Program-made: the position numbers and the translations under genes | The notes under the pieces: generated by a model | Seen by the model: the letters and a program-made list of their open reading frames with translations, nothing else | Told to the model about the DNA's origin: nothing | Database searches by the model: none | Source: JAFEDN01 sp963818985 | GTDB taxonomy: Bacteria; Pseudomonadota; Gammaproteobacteria; Coxiellales; Coxiellaceae | Reading direction: 5' to 3' | NCBI GenBank assembly: GCA_963818985.1 | Contig: CAWFUJ010000001.1 | Span: 124,001 to 188,000 of the forward strand | DNA: 64,000 nt | Shown here: piece by piece, positions 1 to 7,135 of the stretch | Layout of the letters: every line of letters starts with the position of its first letter | Position numbering within the stretch: position 1 is the stretch's first letter

Positions 1-221
1 TGTTCTTTAAATTCTGCAGCGACTTGTGGTTTATCAATTCCTTTAGCAATAATTTGATGATGCCGATACCTTAACACACACAAAATCTCAGTCGCCAATG
101 CATTATTTAACAGGGTTAGGGCTTGATTAATATCAAGTCGATAATCCTTAGTAAGAGCACCCTCTTCGATAGATTGCTTCGCTCGATTCCTTATATCCTC
201 AATATCAAAGGGAAGTTTCAT
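1..221 (-). CDS. Ferritin-like protein, N-terminal part (cut by window edge)
   Basis: Only the first 73 codons lie in the window; the gene runs off the left edge. The start ATG (219-221 on the complement) follows a good ribosome binding site, TAAGGAGA. After a leader beginning MKLPFDIEDIR there is a helix reading NNALATEILCVLRYRHHQ, which looks like the first helix of a ferritin-like four-helix bundle (bacterioferritin/Dps-like), with a Glu suited to metal binding. If so, the protein would store or handle iron in the cytoplasm. The rest of the metal site cannot be seen, so the exact subfamily is open. Confidence 0.6.
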   Translation of the reverse strand, partial: MKLPFDIEDIRNRAKQSIEEGALTKDYRLDINQALTLLNNALATEILCVLRYRHHQIIAKGIDKPQVAAEFKE

Positions 222-440
222 AGATATTTCTCCTTAACTATTTATATTAATCTTAAACAAATAATTATAGTATAAAAATAATCAAAACTTCGCTCAAAGC
301 TATCTAGAGGACCGCCTCATCTTTCATAAAGAATGCAAAACACACCTCTAGTTTGGTTTTTTGTCTCCTTTCAAAATTTAGCATACCATGTAATAATTTG
401 GCATTGAGCGCAAATAAATTCCGTATTTTTGAGGGGTAAA

Positions 441-1469
441 ATGTCATTGACAAAAGAAAATCGTGCTTCAACCCTAAATGGCATTTTATTTGTCGCCTTA
501 TTTGCTTTGGGCAGCATGTATTTAGCCGAGTTCTCCTGGCTGCTAAAAGCAGGAATTAGCTCCCTGGTCATCGCGATTATTCTAGGAATTATTTATAGCA
601 ATACCTTGCGTCATCATTTGCCCAGCACGTGGGTGCCGGGTGTAAAATTTTCCTCGAAGCAATTATTACGGCTAGCCATTATTTTGTATGGATTTCGAGT
701 GAGTTTTCAACAAATTGCGGCAGTAGGGGTCGAAGGGTTAGTGATCGATCTTTTCATCGTCATTTTAACCTTGCTACTAGGATATTTTGTCGGGGCGAAA
801 TTATTAAAGTTAGATCGCCATATTGCATTATTAATTAGTACGGGTTCTGCTATTTGTGGCGCTGCAGCAGTATTGGCAGCCGAAGAGATCATTCATAGTG
901 AACCTTATAAAGCCACGATTGCTGTGGCTACCGTAGTAATATTTGGAACTCTGGCAATGTTTCTGTGGCCAATGCTGCAAAACATGAATCTTTTATCTAT
1001 GACTGAACATCAATATGGCATTTTTGTCGGGGCATCGATACATGAAGTGGCGCAAGCTCTTATAGCCGGGACTAATGTGAGTGCAGAGGCGGGCAATATT
1101 GCAGTCATCGTAAAAATGACTCGTGTAATCTTGCTAGTGCCAGTCCTGATTTTTCTTTCACTACTTGAAAATCGAAGACGCGCATCTCACCAAGAAGGTA
1201 AAAAAATCCAATTCAGAATCCCCTGGTTTGCGCTTTTATTTGTGGCAATGATTGGATTTAATTCTCTTAATTTTTTGCCGCCAAATTGGATTAAGCTGAT
1301 CGATCAATGGGACGTTTTCTTCCTCACTATGGCCATGGCTGCCATTGGCATGGAAACAAATCTACAAAAAATTAAGAATGTTGGCCTTAAACCTTTATTT
1401 TTAGCGATTGGACTTTTTTTATGGTTGTTCATCAGCGTATACTCATTGATACATTTTTTTATTTATTAG
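441..1469 (+). CDS. yeiH: YeiH/UPF0324 family putative sulfate exporter
   Basis: A 342-residue inner-membrane protein with about ten hydrophobic segments. The family (YeiH, UPF0324) is described as putative sulfate/anion permeases, but its function is poorly tested. Typical family stretches are visible: LVIAIILGIIYSN near the N terminus, ISTGSAICGAAAVLA in the middle and IGMETNLQKIK near the C terminus. I chose ATG 441 rather than the in-frame TTG at 429 because GAGGGG sits at 431-436, correctly spaced. It is transcribed divergently from the ferritin-like gene. No LysR regulator, often found beside yeiH, is present. Confidence 0.88.
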   Translation: MSLTKENRASTLNGILFVALFALGSMYLAEFSWLLKAGISSLVIAIILGIIYSNTLRHHLPSTWVPGVKFSSKQLLRLAIILYGFRVSFQQIAAVGVEGLVIDLFIVILTLLLGYFVGAKLLKLDRHIALLISTGSAICGAAAVLAAEEIIHSEPYKATIAVATVVIFGTLAMFLWPMLQNMNLLSMTEHQYGIFVGASIHEVAQALIAGTNVSAEAGNIAVIVKMTRVILLVPVLIFLSLLENRRRASHQEGKKIQFRIPWFALLFVAMIGFNSLNFLPPNWIKLIDQWDVFFLTMAMAAIGMETNLQKIKNVGLKPLFLAIGLFLWLFISVYSLIHFFIY

Positions 1470-1499
1470 CAAAATATTTATTTTTAGAGTATTAATTCT

Positions 1500-2186
1500 A
1501 TGATGAGAGAACATTATATCTTGCAAAAATATCTGCGCTGGCTGTTTTATTGCCTACTGATTTTTGTAAGCAATGTTTTTGCTTCTAACACCACTCAACT
1601 TTTTCGTGAATGGTCAAAAATAGATGTGACCGGCCCCTATAATAGTGACTGGTCAAATTTAAGATACGAAGCTTTTTTTGAAAGCCGCAACAAAGAAACT
1701 CGCTTAGACTTTGCAACCGGTTATCGTTTTACTCCTCTAATTAGTGCTTGGACTGGTTTTACGTGGATATCTCCTAATAATGGTACTCCTCAAACCTATC
1801 GTCCATGGCAACAATTAATTTGGGAATTATTCGATAAAAACCCAATAATATTATTTCAAACCCGCACTCGACTAGAGGAACTTAAACGAGAAGGTCAGCC
1901 CGTATGGTTATTACGGGTGCGAGAAAGATGGCGAATCGCTTTCCCAGAGAGATTACCTCTCAAGATAACGCCAGTGATATATGACGAAGTTTTTTTTAAC
2001 ATCAATCGGCCCAGCTGGATTACTTCGAAAATTATCGATCAAAATAGAGTTTTTGTCGGTATCGACACACCGGCCTGGAACAAAACTTTCGTAGAAATAG
2101 GCTACATCAACCAATATATATTCGATCTTCCCATTCATCATATGTCTCATATTTTATCGGTTTCGCTTATGATTGAGTTATCATGA
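1500..2186 (+). CDS. DUF2490-type outer-membrane protein
   Basis: A 228-residue exported protein. Residues 9-29 form a hydrophobic signal peptide ending near VFA. The mature part has alternating polar/aromatic strands (SNLRYEAFFESR, FATGYRFTPLISAWTGF, VEIGYINQYIF), as in DUF2490 beta-barrel-like proteins that sit in or near the outer membrane. The role is unknown for the family. The gene starts 30 bases after yeiH, so co-transcription is possible. Two ATG codons are adjacent (1500 and 1503) and no strong ribosome binding site distinguishes them. Confidence 0.65.
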   Translation: MMREHYILQKYLRWLFYCLLIFVSNVFASNTTQLFREWSKIDVTGPYNSDWSNLRYEAFFESRNKETRLDFATGYRFTPLISAWTGFTWISPNNGTPQTYRPWQQLIWELFDKNPIILFQTRTRLEELKREGQPVWLLRVRERWRIAFPERLPLKITPVIYDEVFFNINRPSWITSKIIDQNRVFVGIDTPAWNKTFVEIGYINQYIFDLPIHHMSHILSVSLMIELS

Positions 2187-2293
2187 TCAAATATTTTGGC
2201 ATAAGTTTGCTATCAGCTACAGTGTTTTGATATAGAATTTAATTATAGTTGCCTATCGAACTAGCTTTAATTTATAGACCAACGGAGAATTTT

Positions 2294-2740
2294 ATGAATA
2301 AAAGGATTTTATTTTTGTCCATCACCTTAGGAATGTTTAGTTCATCAAGTTTAGCAGAAGTCTGGCAATCTATGAGTAAGAAGCAAATTGAACAAGCATT
2401 TGTCAATAAAACTTGGACCACTGTTGGCCTTTCTAGAGTTAATGGAAAAACCATGCCTAATAATACTTTTACCGGGCATCTTGATGATCAGGGCCATTTC
2501 TCAGCCAAGTTTTCCCAGCCAATAAACAACGGGCCTCAATCTGACCAAGGAACTTATCAGATCCAGGATAGTGGGAAAGTCTGCATGAGATTTCGGCATT
2601 GGAACGAAGCGAAAGAATTCTGCACGCACGTATATCAAACTCAAGATGCCTACATCGTCGTAGGTGTCGAAAATAAATTACACAATGTAATTTTGAAAGT
2701 TGATGTTAAGCCAGGAAGCCAGATAGAAAATAATCGCTAA
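2294..2740 (+). CDS. Small exported protein of unknown function
   Basis: A 148-residue protein with a signal peptide (MNKRILFLSITLGMFSSSSLA) that is probably cleaved after SLA. The start at 2294 is set by ACGGAGAA just upstream; an in-frame start at 2249 would put 15 residues ahead of the signal peptide and is unlikely. The mature part reads like a small beta-barrel (TFTGHLDDQGHFSAKF, GTYQIQDSGKVCMRF) with two cysteines in KVCMRFRHWNEAKEFC, perhaps a disulfide. It recalls DUF995-type periplasmic proteins, but I cannot assign it firmly. Confidence 0.6.
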   Translation: MNKRILFLSITLGMFSSSSLAEVWQSMSKKQIEQAFVNKTWTTVGLSRVNGKTMPNNTFTGHLDDQGHFSAKFSQPINNGPQSDQGTYQIQDSGKVCMRFRHWNEAKEFCTHVYQTQDAYIVVGVENKLHNVILKVDVKPGSQIENNR

Positions 2741-2791
2741 TAGCTGACGTTATGCTAAATATTAATTAAGTATCCTAATCGTCGGTCGCAC

Positions 2792-3325
2792 TTACTGTAA
2801 ATGCGATGTGACTATTACATGTTCCATCGCATCAAGCCTATTAGTATTGATGGCGGTTGGCACAGCAGAATATGTAATAGAATATTGTCCATCATCAGCA
2901 TTAAAAACTTTGCGAATTGTAACCAACGAGCCCGGACCTTGACTACAATCACTCAATCGTGTCATGAAAGATAAATTGTTAGAATTTTGTGATAACACTT
3001 TATAATTGAACGTAGCACAGGGTAGTTTTTTCTCAACGCGAATCACTTCCTGCATAGAGTCATTCAATGAAGTGGTAATATTTTTACCATAATTAATCAG
3101 AATCTTTTCTTGACCACTCGTAGTGTGTCGCGGTTGATAAAGCTTAAAATAACCACCAGGATCGGTTTTCTCACCAACCATTTTCCAATCAGCAAGATCA
3201 GCTTTAATCTCATATTTTGGTCCAAGACCATAGCTTTTCATTAACGAATGCTGATCCTGACAACCTGATAATAAAATACAAAATGCAACGGCAAATCCAA
3301 AAATCTTAAGGTTAGAGTTAAGCAT
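2792..3325 (-). CDS. Predicted lipoprotein, unknown function
   Basis: A 177-residue lipoprotein: the signal peptide ends in LLSGC (lipobox), followed by QDQHS, so it should be lipidated and retained at the envelope. The ATG at 3325 has GGAGAGGATT immediately upstream and is preferred over an in-frame start four codons earlier. It begins 19 bases after the stop codon of the Ohr gene on the same strand, so the two probably form one transcript; the link may be oxidative or envelope stress. Two cysteines in the mature part (around PCATFNY and LSDCSQG) could pair. I do not recognise the family. Confidence 0.7.
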   Translation of the reverse strand: MLNSNLKIFGFAVAFCILLSGCQDQHSLMKSYGLGPKYEIKADLADWKMVGEKTDPGGYFKLYQPRHTTSGQEKILINYGKNITTSLNDSMQEVIRVEKKLPCATFNYKVLSQNSNNLSFMTRLSDCSQGPGSLVTIRKVFNADDGQYSITYSAVPTAINTNRLDAMEHVIVTSHLQ

Positions 3326-3344
3326 AATCCTCTCCAAGCATCTA

Positions 3345-3782
3345 TTACGACCCTATAATCTCAAATGCGACTTCTATATTATTGCGCGTAGCATGTGAGT
3401 AAGGGCAAATTTTTTCGTGAGCTTCCTTTACCAGCGCGGCAAGATCATCTTGCGATAAGCTTTTGTCTTCAACGCGAATCTTTACAGCCAGGGCAAAACC
3501 ACCTTCATCGCGAGAACCTATTGAAACAGCACATGAAACTTTTGCATTAGCAGCATTCTTTTTGTTTTTTTTAGCTACAAAATCAACTGCACCACCAAAA
3601 CAGGCTGCATACCCGGTTGCAAAAAGATGCTCTGGTGTCACTGTACCCGGCTTGCCTGGACCCCCCATTTCTTTGGGGACAGATAGATCTACTTTAACAT
3701 TACCATCACTGGTTTCACTATGGCCGTTACGCCCACCAACAGCAGTTGCATTTGCAGTAAAAAGCGGTTTTATTTTATCCAT
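3345..3782 (-). CDS. ohr: Organic hydroperoxide resistance protein, Ohr/OsmC family
   Basis: Ohr reduces organic and fatty-acid hydroperoxides in the cytoplasm with a pair of reactive cysteines and is re-reduced by lipoylated proteins. Both cysteines are present: C61 in GYAACFGG and C126 in ICPYSHATR, with E51 in the TPEHLFATGYA helix and R18 near the N terminus. The 145-residue length is normal for the family. The AAAGGAGAG site is well placed for the ATG at 3782. It is the first gene of a likely two-gene unit with the downstream lipoprotein. No OhrR regulator is in the window. Confidence 0.92.
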   Translation of the reverse strand: MDKIKPLFTANATAVGGRNGHSETSDGNVKVDLSVPKEMGGPGKPGTVTPEHLFATGYAACFGGAVDFVAKKNKKNAANAKVSCAVSIGSRDEGGFALAVKIRVEDKSLSQDDLAALVKEAHEKICPYSHATRNNIEVAFEIIGS

Positions 3783-3924
3783 ACGAAAACTCTCCTTTGC
3801 GATAGCTTATAGTATAAGAGAACAGATTGAAAGAATAAAATTAACTTCCCCTTTGCAAAGTAATCAGTGTTTAATCAAGTAGCTCGATTTCGGCGTTACC
3901 GCCCTATTCGAACTCAAGTCTATC

Positions 3925-4800
3925 TTAGAATAATGTTCCTTGTGCTATTGGGACTGCGTATCCACCAATGAAAGTAGCGATGACCTCACCGCTTTCTTTC
4001 TGTGCGGTTGCAAATAATTCATTGGGTCGCCCCATCTCAGCTCCTTGACTGATTTTAAAATCAAAGACTCCAGAATTTACTGATGACAAATAAGCTAATA
4101 ATCCTGCTAAAGCAACATTAGCAGAGCCTGTCGCAGGATCTTCAAGTGTGCCTTCATTTGGTGCAAACATTCGAGTATGTAAATTTTGTTGATCACGATA
4201 ATAAATATGTAATTTATTAATTTTATTTTCTGCCAAAATCGTTAAATTGGGTTGAGCGGCTGTGACCCATTTAGCTGCTTTAATCTCAGCAATAATAAAG
4301 GGGCTGCCACAACTTGCTATCATCGGTAAATGGTATTGGGTGCTGATCGCTTCAAACGGTAAATTGATAGCGGCCGCAATCAACTCTGGAGTAAATTTTT
4401 TTCCCATTGAAAATCCTTGCGGAGCCTTTAAGCGAGCGCCTACACAAACTTTATCTTCATACCATAAATTGATAGCAACCAGACCTGCTTTTTCTTCAAA
4501 CAAAATTTCTTCATTTTGGAAAGGGAAATTCTCTGATAAATAATTTGCCAACACCACGGCGGTGCCGATGTTAGGGTGACCCGCAAAAGCCAACTCTGAT
4601 GAAGGAGTAAAAATACGCACTTTAGCGGTATTTTTTGGGTCTTCGGCAATTTGTAAAAAGGTAGTTTCTGAATAATTAAATTCAGCGGCAATTTTCTGCA
4701 TGGTATCATCGTCAAGATTCTCTCCCCATACAACTGCTAACTGATTACCGGCAAACCTTTGTCGGGTAAAAACATCGACAGTTCTATATTTTAGTTGCAT
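3925..4800 (-). CDS. PhzF family isomerase/epimerase-like protein
   Basis: A 291-residue PhzF-fold protein, a family named for phenazine biosynthesis but mostly of unknown substrate. It has the conserved N-terminal pattern (VDVFTRQRFAGNQLAVV), the catalytic-type glutamate E45 in FNYSETTFL, and the second-half signature EDPATGSANVALAGLLA. No phenazine genes lie nearby, so a role in secondary metabolism is not supported. The start has AAGGGGTG upstream. It begins 30 bases after the stop of the MFS gene on the same strand, so the exporter and PhzF are probably co-transcribed. Confidence 0.9.
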   Translation of the reverse strand: MQLKYRTVDVFTRQRFAGNQLAVVWGENLDDDTMQKIAAEFNYSETTFLQIAEDPKNTAKVRIFTPSSELAFAGHPNIGTAVVLANYLSENFPFQNEEILFEEKAGLVAINLWYEDKVCVGARLKAPQGFSMGKKFTPELIAAAINLPFEAISTQYHLPMIASCGSPFIIAEIKAAKWVTAAQPNLTILAENKINKLHIYYRDQQNLHTRMFAPNEGTLEDPATGSANVALAGLLAYLSSVNSGVFDFKISQGAEMGRPNELFATAQKESGEVIATFIGGYAVPIAQGTLF

Positions 4801-4830
4801 TTAATCACCCCTTAAAATTGATGGAAAAGC

Positions 4831-6336
4831 TCAGGACTCTTGTTCTATCATTATAAACGCCGTAATAGAACTGGCGAGAGCTAATAAAGATGCGATCAAT
4901 ATAATAATTTTATATCCTGTCACAAAGGCATTTTCAATTATCTGATGAGCGCCTGCATCATTCGTTTTAATCGCGGCAAGTTGGGACTGCTGTTCTAAGA
5001 CTCCTTGTTGAATATTTAAAGGAGTTCTAGATGCTTTAAAATTCTTAACTAATTGATGATTGAAAATCATTGTCATAATAAATCCCAGAATTGCAACTGC
5101 TAATAACCCTGCGATTCGAGACACCGCATTGTTTACACCAGACGCAGCCCCCGCGTGATCGAGGGAAACAGAATTCATAACGACGGTAGTAAGGGGAGCA
5201 ATACTGATAGCCATGCCTAAACCAAGAATTACAGTAGCGGGAAAAACCGTTAACCAATAAGATTCAATGAGATTAACTCGAAGAAATAAAGCAAACCCAA
5301 CTGAAGCAATGACGGGTCCGACGATTAGTGGGCGTTTAGGGCCAAATCGTTTAACCAAAGTACCCGCCCAACGTGACAACAAAAAAACCTGAAGTATTAA
5401 TGGAAGAATTGCCAGGCCTGCTTCTGTCGGGGTGTAACCCAGAATTTGAATTAAATTTAAGGGAAAAAAGAAAAGTACACCATAGAGAGCTGAATAGAGA
5501 AAAAAGGTAATAAGGTTTGCACCACTAAAATTTCGCGAATGGAACATGGATAATGGCACCATTGGAAAAGGGGCTTTTGTCTCAACAAAGACAAATCCAA
5601 TCATTGCAATAAGTCCGATCAAAGCCACAAAGACTGCCTTAGCCCCATATTCCCATTCAATAAGCCCGAACACAATCGCTCCCAATCCAATGATTGCCAA
5701 AAATGCCCCCACAAAATCTAATACAGGAGGATGACGTTCATTTTTACTTTCTGATACATAAAAAATTGATATAATGAAAACTGCCATTGCAAGCGGTAAG
5801 TTTAAAAAGAAAATCCATCGCCAAGAGGTATGCTGTATCAACCAACCGCCTACGACAGGGCCTGCCGCCGTAATAATGGCTGAAAATCCCGCCCAAGTGC
5901 CGATCGCTTGCCCTCTTTTATCTTCTGGAAACGAAGCGCTGATGAGCGCCAAGCTTCCTGGGACTAGAAGCGCCGCCCCGATACCTTGGATGGTCCGTGC
6001 AGCAATAAGGGTGAGGATAGTTGAAGCCACTCCACACCATGCAGAAGAGACGGCAAAAATAACAATGCCAATCAAAAAGATTTTCCGCCGACCGAAAAAA
6101 TCACCCAATGCACCCCCAACTAATAACAATGCGCCTAGCGTTAAAGCATAGGCCTCAATGACCCATTGGATTTGGCTGATAGATGCATGCAAAAAGGATT
6201 GAAGGGCCGGTAATGCAAGATTTACAATGGTGCCATCGATAAATGCCATGCTGGAACCAAGTATCGTCACAACCAGGATCCACGATGATCGAGACGAAAC
6301 AGCTGGATTAAAAGGTGAACGCAGAAAATTTGCCAT
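4831..6336 (-). CDS. MFS drug efflux transporter, DHA2 (EmrB/QacA) type
   Basis: A 501-residue inner-membrane transporter with about 14 hydrophobic segments, the count typical of the DHA2 drug:proton antiporters. Visible signatures are the motif A loop GGALGDFFGRRK after the second segment, the N-terminal DGTIVNLALPAL typical of EmrB/QacA proteins, and GPVVGGWL (motif C-like) in segment five. It probably exports toxic organic compounds; the substrate cannot be read from sequence. GGAAG precedes the ATG. It lies upstream of phzF on the same strand, and no partner membrane-fusion gene is adjacent. Confidence 0.9.
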   Translation of the reverse strand: MANFLRSPFNPAVSSRSSWILVVTILGSSMAFIDGTIVNLALPALQSFLHASISQIQWVIEAYALTLGALLLVGGALGDFFGRRKIFLIGIVIFAVSSAWCGVASTILTLIAARTIQGIGAALLVPGSLALISASFPEDKRGQAIGTWAGFSAIITAAGPVVGGWLIQHTSWRWIFFLNLPLAMAVFIISIFYVSESKNERHPPVLDFVGAFLAIIGLGAIVFGLIEWEYGAKAVFVALIGLIAMIGFVFVETKAPFPMVPLSMFHSRNFSGANLITFFLYSALYGVLFFFPLNLIQILGYTPTEAGLAILPLILQVFLLSRWAGTLVKRFGPKRPLIVGPVIASVGFALFLRVNLIESYWLTVFPATVILGLGMAISIAPLTTVVMNSVSLDHAGAASGVNNAVSRIAGLLAVAILGFIMTMIFNHQLVKNFKASRTPLNIQQGVLEQQSQLAAIKTNDAGAHQIIENAFVTGYKIIILIASLLALASSITAFIMIEQES

Positions 6337-6778
6337 TAATCTTCCAGGTGGAATTGCTTATAAAGGTTGATAAAACACTTTAACTTTTGATTCGAAAATT
6401 AATGTTATAGAAAAGTTTAGTAAATAGATATAGTTTATAGATAGTAAGTTACGTAGCTAATTGAATTGTCTTCTCCAATGGCTCCTGCTAAAAATGAAAC
6501 TTATCAGCGAGGCTCCTGAACCAGGACAGCCAGTGAGACTGCTGCACTTCTAAGTTAGAATTTAAACTCTGCGATTGAATCGTGCGGGGTGACAATGGTG
6601 GCGGCCTCAAAACCCCTACCCAAAGGCAGAGGTATCAATTTTTATACATGTTCTACTAATTCCGATATAGAATCTATATTAACAACCACACCCATTTCCC
6701 CTGAAATGGAAGTAGAACTCATGCTGATGTTTGAATGATCCTTTGCTAATATCAAATTGCACGTTGTAAGCAGGTTGA
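6337..6778. other. Gene-poor stretch with decayed minus-strand coding remnants
   Basis: There is no intact gene here. On the minus strand a readable stretch ends in DSISELVEHV followed by a stop near 6643, and in the same frame a second piece reads GRGFEAATIVTPHDSIAEF before a stop near 6555. These look like pieces of decayed genes that I cannot identify. The stretch separates the MFS gene from the decarboxylase remnant. Confidence 0.3.
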
Positions 6779-7057
6779 TTATTGCGCCTCTGCAATAATG
6801 CGTTCCATTTCAATTACGCAGTTATCGGGATTCATGACAGCGTGGCAACAGGCCGCTTGAGCGGAAATGTCAATAAAGTCCCCAAAAATTCCGTCACCAA
6901 ACGTATGATGCATGATTCTACGCAAGCGCTGGTTCTGATAGGACGGCATACCCACGACATGGTAGACGAGAGAGCGTTCAGCTTTAGCACCCATCACTCC
7001 ATTGTTCGACGGCATCACAGACACTTTTAAAAGAGCGGTGACACACGAAAAAATCAA
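6779..7057 (-). pseudogene. Remnant of a TPP-dependent pyruvate/indolepyruvate decarboxylase
   Basis: An open stretch of 92 codons matches only an internal piece of the N-terminal domain of thiamine-pyrophosphate decarboxylases. The visible pieces are NNGVMGAKAERS (normally NG-AGSYAE), LVYHVVGMPSYQNQRLRR, MHHTFGDGIFGDF and NPDNCVIEMERIIAEA, in the family order. A full enzyme has about 550 residues; the N terminus, the TPP-binding C-terminal domain and the rest of the gene are absent, and the frame ends in TAA right after IIAEAQ. It is therefore a pseudogene fragment. Confidence 0.7.
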
Positions 7058-7058
7058 C

Positions 7059-7087
7059 TTGACCTCATCTTAAGTTGAGTATATAAT
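7059..7087 (+). promoter_or_regulatory. Sigma-70 type promoter for the pentapeptide-repeat gene
   Basis: TTGACC at 7059-7064 and TATAAT at 7082-7087 are separated by exactly 17 bases, a near-consensus housekeeping promoter. Transcription would start near 7094, about 40 bases ahead of the gene at 7136. Confidence 0.65.
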
Positions 7088-7135
7088 TCACAAGTTGCAT
7101 TATATAAACAAATCACAAACTATGAAGTCGAAAAA

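Noticed and set aside
3463..3882. 139-codon plus-strand frame opposite the Ohr gene
   Set aside because: Antisense shadow of a well-supported enzyme gene with no start signal.
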